NCBI RefSeq assembly: GCF_000196615.1
Contig: NC_014306.1
Span: 4,960,001-5,024,000 of the forward strand
Length of the DNA: 64,000 nucleotides
Direction of reading: 5' to 3'
Source of the DNA: Erwinia billingiae Eb661
GTDB taxonomy: Bacteria > Pseudomonadota > Gammaproteobacteria > Enterobacterales > Enterobacteriaceae
The notes under the pieces are model-generated. The model was not told the origin of the DNA, ran no database searches, and saw only the letters and a list, made by a program, of their open reading frames with translations. The translations under genes and the position numbers were made by a program. Shown one piece after another: positions 1 to 9,466 of this stretch (the first letter of the stretch is position 1; every line of letters starts with the position of its first letter).

Positions 1-2192
1 AGCGGTTTGAACGCGGTTTTATCCCCGCCGCTAAAGAAACCGTTTTCCAGCTCTTTCAGCAGGCTGTTCAGGTGCTTATCCTGCTTACGCAGCTTCAGCG
101 GATCATAACCCGCGCTCAGCAGGGCTTTCACCTCATCAACCGTCTTGCCGAAGATAAAGATATGCTCATCGCCGACCTGTTCAGCAATCTCCACGTTGGC
201 TCCGTCGAGGGTGCCGACGGTCAGCGCGCCGTTCAGCGCCAGCTTCATATTGCCGGTGCCGGAGGCTTCTTTGCCCGCCGTTGAAATCTGTTCTGAGACG
301 TCCGCCGCCGGGATCATCAATTCCGCCACCGACACCTTGTAGTCCGGGATAAACACCACCTTCAGACGATCGCCGACCAGCGGGTCGTTATTGATTTTTT
401 CCGCCACCTTATTGATGGCGTGAATGATATTTTTCGCCAGGTAATAGCCCGGCGCGGCCTTGGCGCCAAACAGGAACACGCGCGGCACGCAGTCTCTTTC
501 CGGGTTATCGCGCAGCTGGCGATACAGCGAAAGAATATGCAGCAGGTTAAGGTGCTGACGTTTGTACTCATGCAGACGTTTGATCTGCACATCGAAAATC
601 GCCTCAGGATTGAGGGTGATGCCCATCGTTTGCTGAACATAGTGGGTCAGACGGCGTTTGTTTTCCTGCTTAATGTTCTGGTAAGCCTGCTGGAACGCGC
701 GGTCATCGGCAAAGGCTTCCAGCCCTTTCAGCGCATCGAGATCGGTCAGCCATTCGACGTTCAGCTTGCTGTCGATCAGCGCGGCCAGCGCCGGATTACA
801 CTGCTTCAGCCAGCGGCGCGGCGTGATGCCGTTAGTGACGTTATGGAATTTTTGCGGCCACAGCTGGTGATATTCCGGGAACAGATCCTTGACCACCAAA
901 TCGGAATGCAGCGCGGCCACGCCGTTGACCGCAAAGCCGCTGACCACACACAGATTCGCCATGCGCACCTGCTTGTTCTGGTGGATAGAGAGCTTTTCCC
1001 ACACGCGTTTGTCGCCAGGCCAGCGCTGCTCAACCACCTTTTTAAAGCGGGCATTGATCTGCTTAATCAGCGAGAAATGGCGCGGCAGCAGGCTGCGGAC
1101 CAGCTTTTCATCCCAGCACTCCAGCGCTTCCGGCATCAGCGTGTGGTTGGTATACGCAAACGTCTGGCTGACAATGGTCCACGCGGCGTCCCACTCAAGC
1201 TGTTGCTCGTCCAGCAGAATGCGCAGCAGCTCCGGGATGGCGATGGTCGGATGAGTGTCGTTAAGCTGGATCACCTCATAGCGCGGTAAATCTTCAATTT
1301 TGCGGCCAAGGAAATGGTGGCGGCGCAGAATATCGGCCACTGAACAGGCGCACTGGAAATATTGCTGCATCAGGCGCAGACGTTTACCGGCCTGATGGTG
1401 ATCGTTGGGATACAGCACTTTGGTCAACTTTTCCGCCTCAACGCCCTGTTTTTCTGCCTTGAGGAATTCCCCGTCGTTAAACCGGCCCAGATCAAAAGGC
1501 TGCACCGCACCCGCTTTCCACAGGCGCAACGGCTGGGTGACGCCATTCTGATAACCCACCACCGGCAGGTCCCAGGCTTCCCCGCGCAGGGAGAATTCCG
1601 GAATCCAGTGTTCGCGTCCGTCATCCTGTTTCAGCAGCATGCCGCCAAAGCCAACATCCACCGACAGCGCGCTGTTGTGGCAGAACCACGGATAGCTTTC
1701 GCGGTGCCAGTTATCCGGCGCTTCCTGCTGCTCGCCGTCGCGGAACGACTGGCGGAACAGACCGTACTGGTAGTTCAGCCCATAACCGGTAGCCGGCTGG
1801 CCCACGGTGGCCATCGAGTCGAGGAAACAGGCCGCCAGCCGGCCTAAACCGCCGTTGCCCAGCGCCGGATCGACCTCCTGCTCCAGCACGTCCGCCAGCT
1901 CAACGCCCTGTTCTTTCAGCACTTCCTGCACCGGCGCCATCCAGCCGAGGTTAATCAGGTTGTTGGCGGTCAGGCGGCCAATCAGAAACTCCATCGAGAT
2001 ATAGTTCACGTGCCGCTGCGGCTGTTTCGCGGCGGGCGGCAGCGGGCTGGCATTCAGCTGTTCCGACAGCGCCGCGCTGGTTGCCTGCCACCACTGGTGC
2101 GGCGTCATCTCCTGCGCCTGGTGTAAACCAAAACGCTGCCACTGACGTGTTAACGCCGCCTGAAACACCGATTTATCAAACTGAACCTGCAT
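1..2192 (-). CDS. malP: Maltodextrin phosphorylase (C-terminus cut by window edge)
   Basis: Phosphorolysis of maltodextrins to glucose-1-phosphate in the cytoplasm, the catabolic arm of the maltose regulon. The reading frame is open from the ATG at 2192 to the window edge (about 730 codons); the family is about 800 residues, so some 70 C-terminal residues lie outside. Glycogen-phosphorylase signatures are clear: an EFLIGRL block near residue 65, a DNGGLGRL-like block ([17 protein letters not shown]), and the pyridoxal-phosphate site EASGTGNMK with the lysine at about residue 650. The start is supported by GAGGAAAGG just upstream. It is divergent from malT with a 363-bp intergenic region holding MalT-box-like hexamers, as in E. 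coli. malQ would be expected next, beyond position 1. Confidence 0.96.
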   Translation of the reverse strand, partial: MQVQFDKSVFQAALTRQWQRFGLHQAQEMTPHQWWQATSAALSEQLNASPLPPAAKQPQRHVNYISMEFLIGRLTANNLINLGWMAPVQEVLKEQGVELADVLEQEVDPALGNGGLGRLAACFLDSMATVGQPATGYGLNYQYGLFRQSFRDGEQQEAPDNWHRESYPWFCHNSALSVDVGFGGMLLKQDDGREHWIPEFSLRGEAWDLPVVGYQNGVTQPLRLWKAGAVQPFDLGRFNDGEFLKAEKQGVEAEKLTKVLYPNDHHQAGKRLRLMQQYFQCACSVADILRRHHFLGRKIEDLPRYEVIQLNDTHPTIAIPELLRILLDEQQLEWDAAWTIVSQTFAYTNHTLMPEALECWDEKLVRSLLPRHFSLIKQINARFKKVVEQRWPGDKRVWEKLSIHQNKQVRMANLCVVSGFAVNGVAALHSDLVVKDLFPEYHQLWPQKFHNVTNGITPRRWLKQCNPALAALIDSKLNVEWLTDLDALKGLEAFADDRAFQQAYQNIKQENKRRLTHYVQQTMGITLNPEAIFDVQIKRLHEYKRQHLNLLHILSLYRQLRDNPERDCVPRVFLFGAKAAPGYYLAKNIIHAINKVAEKINNDPLVGDRLKVVFIPDYKVSVAELMIPAADVSEQISTAGKEASGTGNMKLALNGALTVGTLDGANVEIAEQVGDEHIFIFGKTVDEVKALLSAGYDPLKLRKQDKHLNSLLKELENGFFSGGDKTAFKP

Positions 2193-2555
2193 CACCTTTC
2201 CTCGCATCGGGTAAATTTTTCCCATGCTGAAGCTTCACCCATCGCGCGGCATCCTCCCGACAGGGATTAGCGAGGGAGGAGAAAAGGGGGCGTAGTCAGC
2301 CGCAGGTCAGCCCAGGGCCCAGGCATGGAAAATCTGATTTTTAAAAATGTGACGAAGTGCGACTAAACGAAACAAAAATCAGTAACGTTCTTGCAATCAA
2401 TACGTTCCAGGCAGACCTTAAGGAAAACTGATTAATTACGCACACTAAAATAATTAAATCCCCCCACAAAACTTACGCTGAAGCCCCCAAACACGGCTTT
2501 GTGGCAGTTAGAGAAGGGGAAACTGTCCTCTGACCTCCGGCAAAAGATACTCATT
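2193..2555. promoter_or_regulatory. malP-malT divergent regulatory region
   Basis: This non-coding stretch separates divergent malP and malT. Two copies of GGAGGA, close to the MalT-box core GGA(T/G)GA, are visible: one on the minus strand at 2252-2257 and one on the plus strand at 2275-2280. A TGTGA half-site at 2348-2352, followed by AGTGC, resembles the CRP site upstream of E. coli malT but has a poor second half. The 2380-2480 part is AT-rich and probably carries the malT promoter; I could not assign -10/-35 boxes with confidence. Confidence 0.5.
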
Positions 2556-5279
2556 ATGCTTATCCCTTCGAAACTGAGCCGCCCGGTGCGGTTGCAAAAT
2601 ACGGTGGTGCGCGAGCGTTTGTTGACGAGACTTTCCGCTGCACAAAATTACCGCCTGACGCTGGTGACCAGCCCGGCGGGTTACGGCAAAACCACGCTGA
2701 TGGCGCACTGGGCCTCCGGCAAAAATACCCTCGGCTGGTACTCGCTGGATGAAAGTGATAATCAGCCTGAGCGCTTTGTCAGTTACCTGATCGCCGCCAT
2801 TCAACACGCGACGAGCGGCCACTGCGCCAAAAGCGAAGCCTTAAGCCAGAAGCATCAGTACGCCAGCCTGCCGGCGCTGTTTGCGCAGCTGTTTGTTGAG
2901 CTTTCCGACTGGGATCAGCCGCTGATGCTGGTGATTGATGACTATCATCTGATTTCCAACGCGGCGATCCACGAAGGCATGCGCTTTTTCCTGCGCCATC
3001 AGCCGGAAAATGTCTCGCTGCTGATCCTCTCGCGCACCCTGCCACCATTAGGCATTGCCAACCTGCGCGTGCGCGACCAGCTGCTGGAGCTGAACTCCAC
3101 CCAGCTGGCGTTTACCCATCCTGAAACGCAGCAGTTTTTTGACTGCCGCCTGAACGAACCCATTGAGCAGGCCGACAGTAATCGCCTGTGTGACGAGGTC
3201 GCCGGTTGGGCCACGGCGTTACAGCTGATCGCCCTGTCCGCCCGCCAGTCGACCACGCCGGCACAGCAGTCGACGCAGCAATCCGCGCGGAAACTGGCCG
3301 GGGTTAACGCCAGCCACCTGTCGCACTATCTGGTGGAAGAAGTGCTGGATCGCGTCGATGCGCCGACCCGCGATTTTCTGCTGCGCTGCTCGTTGCTGCG
3401 GTCGATGAACGATGCGCTGATCGTCCGGCTGATGGGCGGCGACAACGGTCAGCAGCGTCTGGAAGCGCTGGAAAGCCAGGGGCTGTTTATTCACCGCATG
3501 GATGACACCGGCGAATGGTTTAACTTCCATCCGCTGTTCGCCACCTTCCTGCGTCAGCGCTGCCAGTGGGAGCTGGCGCCGGCAATCCCGGCCATTCACC
3601 GTGCCGCCGCCGAAGGCTGGCTGGCGCTGGGTTTCCCGGCCGAGGCGATCCACCACGCGCTGGGTGCGCAGGACACCACCATGCTGCGCGATATCATGCT
3701 GCAACATGCCTGGGCGCTGTTTAATCAAAGCGAGCTGGCGTTGCTGGAAGAGTGTCTGAACGCGCTGCCGTATGACCAGATGATCCTCAATCCGAAGCTG
3801 GTGCTGCTACAGGCCTGGCTGGCCCAGAGCCTGCACCGTTATGAGGAAGTGGACGCGCTGCTGTCCCGCGCCGAAGGGGAAATGCAGTTGCGCAATATCG
3901 CGATGGCGCCCGATTTAACTGCCGAATTCGATGCGCTGCGGGCGCAGGTGGCGATTAACGATGGTCGTCAGGAAGAGGCCGGTCAGCTGGCGACCGAAGC
4001 CCTGCGCTTTTTACCGCACGACAGTTATTACAGCCGCATTGTCGCGACCTCGGTCACCGGCGAAATCCAGCACTGCAAAGGCGATCTGGCCCGTGCGCTG
4101 CCGCTAATGCAGCAGACCGAGCAGATTGCCCGACGTTATCAGGTCTACCATTACGCGCTGTGGGCGCAGCTGCAACAGAGTGAAATCCTGATTGCGCAGG
4201 GCTTTTTGCAGGCCGCTTTTGAGATGCAGGACCGCGCATTTGAGCTGGTGCGCGAACAGCACCTTGAGCAGTTGCCGTTGCACGAATTCCTGCTGCGGTT
4301 GCGTTCCCAGGTGCTGTGGTCCTGGTCGCGGCTGGATGATGCCGAAGCCGCCGCCCGTCAGGGCCTGATGGTACTGACTAACTTCCAGCCGCAGCAGCAG
4401 TTGCAGTGCCTGGCGATGTTGGCGAAATGCGCGCTGGCACGGGGCCAGCTGGATAATGCCCACCACTATCTGCAACGCTGCGAAACCCTGCTGAAACACG
4501 GCAAATACCATATCGACTGGCTGACCAACACCGATAAAATCCGCGTAATTTACTGGCAGATCACCGCCAATAAACCGGCGGCGCGGCAGTGGTTGCAACA
4601 GACGCGTAAACCCGGCGTGGCGGATAATCATTTCCAGCAGGGCCAGTGGCGCACCATCGCCCGCGTGCAGATTATGCTGGAACAGTTTAGTGAGGCCGAA
4701 GTGGTGCTGGACGAGCTGAACAGCAATGCCCGCCAGCTGCGCCTGCTCAGCGATCTGAACCGCAACCTGCTGTTAAGTAATCTGCTTTACTGGCACACCG
4801 GGCGTAAAAGTGAAGCGCAGCGGGTGCTGATTGAAGCGCTGGGGCTGGCGAACCGCACCGGCTTTATCAGCCACTTTGTGATTGAAGGCGAGATGATGGC
4901 GCAGCAGTTAAGGCAGCTGCTGCAGCTGAACCTGTTGCCGGAACTGGAACAGCGGCGTGCGCAGCAGATCCTGCGCGAGCTGAATCAGCACCATCGCCAC
5001 AAGTTCGCCCACTTTGATGAAAGCTTCGTCAACAAGCTGCTGACCCATCCGCATGTGCCGGAATTGATCCGCACCAGCCCGTTAACCCAACGCGAATGGC
5101 AGGTGCTGGGGCTGATTTATTCCGGCTACAGCAACGAGCAGATCGCCGGAGAGCTGGCGGTGGCGGCCACCACCATCAAAACCCACATCCGCAATCTGTA
5201 TCAGAAGATGGGCATTGCGCACCGTCAGGATGCGGTGCAACAGGCGCAGCATCTGCTGTCGGTGATGGGTTACCACTAG
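2556..5279 (+). CDS. malT: MalT, ATP- and maltotriose-dependent transcriptional activator
   Basis: Activator of the maltose regulon; a STAND ATPase that oligomerises with ATP and maltotriose. The 907-residue product (E. coli: 901) opens with [13 protein letters not shown], the conserved MalT start, so I take ATG 2556 rather than an in-frame ATG 57 bp upstream. Walker A is GYGKTT at residues 42-47 and a Walker B-like LVIDDYH follows. The middle is an alpha-helical TPR-like sensor, and the last 65 residues form a LuxR-type helix-turn-helix ([20 protein letters not shown]...[15 protein letters not shown]). The stop overlaps the stop of convergent wecH by 4 bp (CTAG). Confidence 0.97.
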   Translation: MLIPSKLSRPVRLQNTVVRERLLTRLSAAQNYRLTLVTSPAGYGKTTLMAHWASGKNTLGWYSLDESDNQPERFVSYLIAAIQHATSGHCAKSEALSQKHQYASLPALFAQLFVELSDWDQPLMLVIDDYHLISNAAIHEGMRFFLRHQPENVSLLILSRTLPPLGIANLRVRDQLLELNSTQLAFTHPETQQFFDCRLNEPIEQADSNRLCDEVAGWATALQLIALSARQSTTPAQQSTQQSARKLAGVNASHLSHYLVEEVLDRVDAPTRDFLLRCSLLRSMNDALIVRLMGGDNGQQRLEALESQGLFIHRMDDTGEWFNFHPLFATFLRQRCQWELAPAIPAIHRAAAEGWLALGFPAEAIHHALGAQDTTMLRDIMLQHAWALFNQSELALLEECLNALPYDQMILNPKLVLLQAWLAQSLHRYEEVDALLSRAEGEMQLRNIAMAPDLTAEFDALRAQVAINDGRQEEAGQLATEALRFLPHDSYYSRIVATSVTGEIQHCKGDLARALPLMQQTEQIARRYQVYHYALWAQLQQSEILIAQGFLQAAFEMQDRAFELVREQHLEQLPLHEFLLRLRSQVLWSWSRLDDAEAAARQGLMVLTNFQPQQQLQCLAMLAKCALARGQLDNAHHYLQRCETLLKHGKYHIDWLTNTDKIRVIYWQITANKPAARQWLQQTRKPGVADNHFQQGQWRTIARVQIMLEQFSEAEVVLDELNSNARQLRLLSDLNRNLLLSNLLYWHTGRKSEAQRVLIEALGLANRTGFISHFVIEGEMMAQQLRQLLQLNLLPELEQRRAQQILRELNQHHRHKFAHFDESFVNKLLTHPHVPELIRTSPLTQREWQVLGLIYSGYSNEQIAGELAVAATTIKTHIRNLYQKMGIAHRQDAVQQAQHLLSVMGYH

Positions 5280-6280
5280 CTCACCAGATGGGTCTTATCG
5301 ATACGTCGCAGGCCCATCGCCAGCAGCAAACTGCCCGCCAGCGTCAGGGAAAACACCAGCGGGATATCGATAAACGGATGGTCGGTGTGGTCCAGATGGT
5401 GGGTACGCATAAAGTGGATAAACAGCGCGTGGAAGCCATAAATCGGCAGTGAATGGCGCGAGATTAGCGCCAGAAACGGCAGCGGTCGCTGATTGAGGCA
5501 GTTTTTAAACAGCACCAGCAGGCTGACCGCGGCAATAAATACCACCGGCCCGCAGTAAAGATACCAGGTGTCGGCAAAGGCACCGTTGATCGCCATCTGC
5601 TTTTTGGTCCCCATCGCAATCCCCGCCACGCTGGCAATAAACACTACGCCCGCCAGCCAGCTGACGCCGCGTCGGTTGGTGTCCATCATGCCAATCGCCC
5701 GGCCAAACAGCGCGTACAGCACGTAGTAAAAACTGTCCCCACTGAGATACAGATTGAGCGGCAGCCAGTGGAACGGCCCGACCGATTGATCGAGGGTATT
5801 CGGGTTGGCCAGCACTGCCAGCACCAGCGTCACAATCGCCAGATAGCCAGCGCGCACGGCTTTCACCTGGATCAGCGGGGAAAGCAGGTAGATCGGGATA
5901 ATCGCGAAGAAGAACCACAGATGGTAGAACACCGGCTTTTGCAGCAGGTGCTTGATGGAAATCCCCTGATTGATTGGCGTCAGCCAGGTGATATAGGCCA
6001 GCGCCACCAGGCTGTAAAAGGCCAGACAGAGCACGATGCGCAGGAAATGCCGCCCCTGCGCACTGCGTTCACCAAAGAACAGATAACCCGAAATCATAAA
6101 GAAAAGCGGCACGCACACGCGCGAGGCGGAATTCAGCAGGTTGGAAACATCCCAGGTGTGCTCGCCGATGGCCGTACTGTTGGTCACATACCAGGTGGTG
6201 GTATGGATCATGATCACCATCAGACAGGCCACCGCGCGCAAATTATCTATCCAGCCAATCTTTTCCTTCATGTCCGTCAT
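5276..6280 (-). CDS. wecH: WecH, O-acetyltransferase for enterobacterial common antigen
   Basis: Integral inner-membrane acyltransferase-3 protein; in E. coli WecH (YiaH) O-acetylates GlcNAc residues of cyclic enterobacterial common antigen. The 334-residue product has the conserved start [20 protein letters not shown] (active-site-region His), then [24 protein letters not shown] and about ten hydrophobic segments, and ends [13 protein letters not shown] 6280 is preceded by GAGGA at good spacing; a longer in-frame extension to 6436 overlaps the IS-remnant area and lacks family similarity. It is tail to tail with malT. In E. coli wecH lies by glyQ, so the neighbourhood is rearranged here. Confidence 0.9.
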   Translation of the reverse strand: MTDMKEKIGWIDNLRAVACLMVIMIHTTTWYVTNSTAIGEHTWDVSNLLNSASRVCVPLFFMISGYLFFGERSAQGRHFLRIVLCLAFYSLVALAYITWLTPINQGISIKHLLQKPVFYHLWFFFAIIPIYLLSPLIQVKAVRAGYLAIVTLVLAVLANPNTLDQSVGPFHWLPLNLYLSGDSFYYVLYALFGRAIGMMDTNRRGVSWLAGVVFIASVAGIAMGTKKQMAINGAFADTWYLYCGPVVFIAAVSLLVLFKNCLNQRPLPFLALISRHSLPIYGFHALFIHFMRTHHLDHTDHPFIDIPLVFSLTLAGSLLLAMGLRRIDKTHLVS

Positions 6281-6411
6281 GCCGTCCTCAGTTCCAGCGT
6301 TAGTGCGTACCAGAGGGTAGCCGGACGGCGATTGTTCAACAACCTTTGCGGTGAGAAATCGGAGGACGCCGACCGGATAAAGCCAGCTTGTGGGTTGGTA
6401 AAGCCTGAGTG

Positions 6412-6434
6412 GATGGCGATGCGGGATCGCCATC
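6412..6434. repeat. 9-bp perfect inverted repeat with 5-nt loop
   Basis: GATGGCGAT (6412-6420) and ATCGCCATC (6426-6434) form a perfect hairpin around GCGGG. It sits at the point where the IS3-type OrfA remnant loses similarity. There is no T-run, so it is not an obvious terminator; it may be scar sequence. Confidence 0.5.
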
Positions 6435-6442
6435 ATAGGGCG

Positions 6443-6527
6443 ATGATTCGCCGACGGAATAACCGCGTTCGGTTATTTGACGGACGGCTTCTTCCTTATA
6501 TTCAGCTGTAAATCGTGGTGTGCCCAT
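6443..6527 (-). pseudogene. IS3-family OrfA remnant
   Basis: The ATG at 6527 has a strong ribosome site (CAGGAGG) and is followed by [20 protein letters not shown] and RGYSVGES, the typical N-terminus of an IS3-family OrfA helix-turn-helix protein. Similarity stops after about 28 residues; the frame runs on to 6336 with unrelated sequence. No OrfB or DDE domain is nearby. This is the left stub of an insertion sequence eroded between wecH and the fimbrial island. I could not define its terminal repeats. Confidence 0.7.
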
Positions 6528-6564
6528 ACGCGCCTCCTGTGCTCAAACTAAAGGGCAGGATCGT

Positions 6565-7440
6565 CTACCGGCGCGCGGGCAAACCACTCAATCCATACTC
6601 GACCATCGCCATGTAAACCGCAAAGTAGTTCAGCGCCATTTGCATAAAGGTCGGGTGCAGGATAATGGTGTTGTTCGCTGTATCGAGCGTCAGTAAACCG
6701 CCAACCTCTGCGGCTTGCAGGCATCGTCTGATGTGCGAACGTGACACACCACACTTGAGTGAGGCTTTCAGGTAGTTGTACTCGATCACCACCGTCTGCT
6801 GTTTGATGCTCTCGATATAGAGATCCATCAACAGCATGTGCCCGGCATCTCTGAAAACGAACGCCTTACAATCCGGTACCATCTCGAAGAGATATACCTG
6901 ATTGAGGGTGATTTCGGAATATTTTTGGAAATAACTGGCGGTGAAATTTTCCATTTTTAAACATCCGGATACATCGAACTCCGGATAAAGCATCCCATAG
7001 GGGATCATCATGGTATTAATTAACGCACGGGTTTCATCAAGCGCTTTTGACGTTACCTGATAGTTTAACTTTCGTTTATCCAGCGGATCCTTTTTGACGT
7101 CCATACGACCGCCTACCCGGATAAAAAGCAGAAAAGAATCAATCGTGTTGTCACTGATTAACCCCGTTTTCTTACAAAAATTTTTCACCTGGCGAAGCGT
7201 CGGCTTTTCTGTCGTGTAGAAATACGCAATGAGGGCAGAACCGATAATAAAACGGTTTGCTTTAAAAATAACCTTAAAATAGAGTGGCTTAGTCAGATAA
7301 AGTCTAAACAGTAGTTTGCAGTGCTTCTGCATGACTGCCTCAATGTTTTTGTGGGACTTAATTACTTCTGCACGGAGAAAAATTAATTCGGTGAGTTTTT
7401 GTTTTCTTTTCATATTGCTGCTTACTTTACCTGGTTCCAT
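6565..7440 (-). CDS. Unrecognised protein with C-terminal winged-helix-like segment; possible fimbrial regulator
   Basis: I do not recognise the family. The 291-residue product is basic at its N-terminus and shows no signal peptide. Near residues 215-260 the stretch YNYLKASLKCGVSRSHIRRC followed by LQAAEVGGLLTLDTANNTII has the pattern of a winged helix: two helices, a recognition helix with SRSHIRR, then a beta wing. It is divergent from the fimbrial operon across a 471-bp AT-rich gap, a usual place for a fimbrial regulator, but this role is inference. Its coding is AT-richer than core neighbours, suggesting acquired DNA. The start is uncertain: ATG 7440 has no good ribosome site and ATG 7413 is an alternative. 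Confidence 0.55.
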   Translation of the reverse strand: MEPGKVSSNMKRKQKLTELIFLRAEVIKSHKNIEAVMQKHCKLLFRLYLTKPLYFKVIFKANRFIIGSALIAYFYTTEKPTLRQVKNFCKKTGLISDNTIDSFLLFIRVGGRMDVKKDPLDKRKLNYQVTSKALDETRALINTMMIPYGMLYPEFDVSGCLKMENFTASYFQKYSEITLNQVYLFEMVPDCKAFVFRDAGHMLLMDLYIESIKQQTVVIEYNYLKASLKCGVSRSHIRRCLQAAEVGGLLTLDTANNTIILHPTFMQMALNYFAVYMAMVEYGLSGLPARR

Positions 7441-7911
7441 AATGCAAATAAAAAAATACCGCCACTCTTTCTTTAGCTTTTATTTATAACCCGTTGAGAA
7501 ATGGTCCATCTTGCTATATAGAGGCGGTTAGTTTTTAACGATTCTTGTTAAAATCAGTAAGGGTCTTTATTGCCCTTCTGAGGATAATCCTAACACTAAA
7601 GCGGCCGTATAGCATAATACCTGATTTTATTTTGACCGGTTAAAATATTTTCAAAAGCCAATGACTTGCTTTTGGCTTGGATGTTTTAGTTAGCTACTTC
7701 AATGATTTATATGGTTTTTTCTGCAATAAGAATCCTTTCCCATTTCTCTTAAAAAATTAACCACAAAAATGGACAGTGACATAGCAAAGCCTGTGTGAGA
7801 ATTTTCTTATCGCCAAGTTAAACCCGTGAGTTCAGATGTCCAGGTTAACAGGATTTCTCTCAGGAGGGGGAATTACCGGCACGTTTTTAATGGATTTCAT
7901 AAGGATTTATC
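7441..7911. promoter_or_regulatory. AT-rich region upstream of the fimbrial operon
   Basis: 471 bp without a plausible gene, markedly AT-rich, lying between a putative regulator and the chaperone gene. It must carry the fimbrial promoter, but I could not pick -10/-35 boxes with confidence. At 7764-7777 it holds CAAAAATGGACAGT, which recurs inverted at 14070-14083 on the far side of the locus. Confidence 0.45.
7764..7777 (+). repeat. 14-bp repeat, left copy bounding the fimbrial locus
   Basis: CAAAAATGGACAGT is present here and as its exact reverse complement at 14070-14083. The pair encloses the complete fimbrial operon and its LuxR-type regulator. It could be an IS-end footprint or a binding site; a chance 14-mer match in a window this size is also possible. 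Confidence 0.35.
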
Positions 7912-8709
7912 ATGGAAGAGTCACGTCATCAGCCCCTGCGTTACGGCAATTCTTTTGCGTTTTTTTGTAAAAAGAAGTTCGCCAGGTTACTGTTTTTATT
8001 ACTGATATTAATGACTTTTTTTTCCGTGCCTGTTGCATTGGCTAATATGAGCGTTTATCCCATGGAGGTTACGCTTAATAGTCAGGGAGCAGCGCAGGTA
8101 CAAACCCTGTCGCAAAGCGGCGAGGCGCAGTTTATTAAAGTCAGCATTAAGCGAATTGATCGCCCTGCTACACAATTTGAAAAAGAAATATTGATTGAAG
8201 ATGCGGTTTCACGCTCGCTGATTGCTACCCCGGATAAATTCGCGCTGGCATCGGGTTCGCAACGCATCATTCGTCTTATTTCTTTACAACCTCCGGAGAA
8301 AGAGACCGCCTGGCGTGTTTACTTCGAGGCCGTCGGTGCGCCGGAGGAATTGAAAGATAACACCGGCCAGGAGAATAAAATCAGTAACCAGCTGGGCATC
8401 AATTTAGTCTGGGGCGTGCTGGTTCATATACCGCCGCAACACGCGGTATTATCACTGATCCCATTATCGTCGGGCGAGGTTAAAAACAATGGCACGGTGC
8501 GCATAGCGATCCGCGAAGTCGCTTTCTGCTTGCAAAAAAATAGCAGCAGCAGCTGCCAGTGGAAACAGGAACACGCCACGATATATCCGGATGAGACATT
8601 GCGGTTCAAAGCATGGACGCCAGATGAAATAAAAGCTGCACAGGAAATCAGAATTAAATATGTTGATCAGAAAACGAGAAGTATGAACGAATACGTTCTC
8701 GGGAAATAA
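7912..8709 (+). CDS. Alpha-fimbrial (CS1/CFA-I class) periplasmic chaperone
   Basis: Periplasmic chaperone of class 5 (alpha) fimbriae, the CfaA/CooB/TcfA type. The 265-residue product has a long basic N-region and hydrophobic core (KKKFARLLFLLLILMTFFSV) ending PVALA, a signal peptide. The mature part begins NMSVYPMEVTLNSQGAAQVQ and carries the donor-strand region SLIATPDKFALASGSQRIIR, with the second domain around WGVLVHIPPQHAV. ATG 7912 has AAGGA eight bases upstream. It is the first gene of the order chaperone, major subunit, usher, tip adhesin that defines this fimbrial class. Confidence 0.85.
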   Translation: MEESRHQPLRYGNSFAFFCKKKFARLLFLLLILMTFFSVPVALANMSVYPMEVTLNSQGAAQVQTLSQSGEAQFIKVSIKRIDRPATQFEKEILIEDAVSRSLIATPDKFALASGSQRIIRLISLQPPEKETAWRVYFEAVGAPEELKDNTGQENKISNQLGINLVWGVLVHIPPQHAVLSLIPLSSGEVKNNGTVRIAIREVAFCLQKNSSSSCQWKQEHATIYPDETLRFKAWTPDEIKAAQEIRIKYVDQKTRSMNEYVLGK

Positions 8710-8886
8710 TCAATTTATTCTAAAAGAATAACAATCCGTTTGTTATGAAGCAGTTCATTGTCAATAAAACGGTCATGGATGCGCGTCATTCTTCAAGCCG
8801 CAGGCGCGTTGATTGTATTGAGTCACCTTCCTGCAGCTCGAATTATTTAGCGTTATGACCATTACATGGATTTTCATGGAGCTAAA

Positions 8887-9390
8887 ATGCAAAAATTAAT
8901 CAAACCACTTTTCATCGCTGCTGCGTTAACGGCTGCATTTAATGCACAGGCTGTGCAGAAAGATATCACTGTTAATGCCAACGTTGATTCGACGGTAGAT
9001 ATGACTCAGGCAGACGGCACTGCGCTGCCGGCAACCATTAATATGCAATATATTCCTGGCCGTGGTTTATCTACTTATTCACTGGATACCAAAATCTGGT
9101 CGAATTCTTCTACCGCTAATATCAACGTGGCGCTGGTGAGTACTGCCCAGTTAAACGAAACCGTAACCGGTACCGCCGTTCCGTTGAAAGTCACGCTGGG
9201 TGCAGATCTGAAACCGATCACCACCACGGCGACCTCCCTGACTTACGCATCCCTGTTTCCGGCGGGCACTGAGAACGGTTCTTCCGTTCTGCCATTGAAA
9301 ATCGCCCCGGCAACCGTAGCGCCTCTGGCGACCGGCAGCTATTCCGGCGTGGTCAGCCTGTTAATTACACAGGCAACGACGTCGAGCTGA
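8887..9390 (+). CDS. Alpha-fimbrial major subunit (CfaB/CooA-like pilin)
   Basis: Structural pilin of a CFA/I-type fimbria. The 167-residue precursor has a signal peptide ending FNAQA, then mature VQKDITVNANVDSTVDMTQA, which matches the CfaB-type N-terminal donor strand (VEKNITVTASVD...LLQADG). The middle ALPATINMQYIP and the end GSYSGVVSLLITQ are family hallmarks. I chose ATG 8887 because GGAG lies 6 nt upstream and the signal peptide follows directly; an ATG at 8866 is in frame but poorer. It is 177 bp after the chaperone and is followed by a hairpin before the usher. Confidence 0.88.
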   Translation: MQKLIKPLFIAAALTAAFNAQAVQKDITVNANVDSTVDMTQADGTALPATINMQYIPGRGLSTYSLDTKIWSNSSTANINVALVSTAQLNETVTGTAVPLKVTLGADLKPITTTATSLTYASLFPAGTENGSSVLPLKIAPATVAPLATGSYSGVVSLLITQATTSS

Positions 9391-9419
9391 TTTGCCGGAG
9401 TTGATTGATAGATTATTTC

Positions 9420-9450
9420 GGGGGGCAGTTCGCCCCCTTGTTATTCTTTT
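9420..9450 (+). terminator. Intercistronic hairpin between pilin and usher genes
   Basis: GGGGGC (9421-9426), loop AGTTC, GCCCCC (9432-9437), then a T-rich stretch TTGTTATTCTTTT. It has the form of an intrinsic terminator. Placed after the major subunit it would let most transcripts stop or be stabilised there, giving excess pilin over usher and adhesin, a common arrangement in fimbrial operons. Confidence 0.7.
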
Positions 9451-9466
9451 TCAGCAGGACGCTGTA

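Noticed and set aside
420..1289. 289-codon plus-strand frame inside malP
   Set aside because: Antisense to malP, which carries all phosphorylase motifs; the frame shows no recognisable protein pattern.
2348..2368. Full CRP site before malT
   Set aside because: Only the TGTGA half fits; the other half does not match TCACA, so it is mentioned within the regulatory region and not called alone.
5096..5452. 118-codon plus-strand frame across the malT-wecH junction
   Set aside because: It lies in another frame of malT and antisense to wecH, both certain genes.
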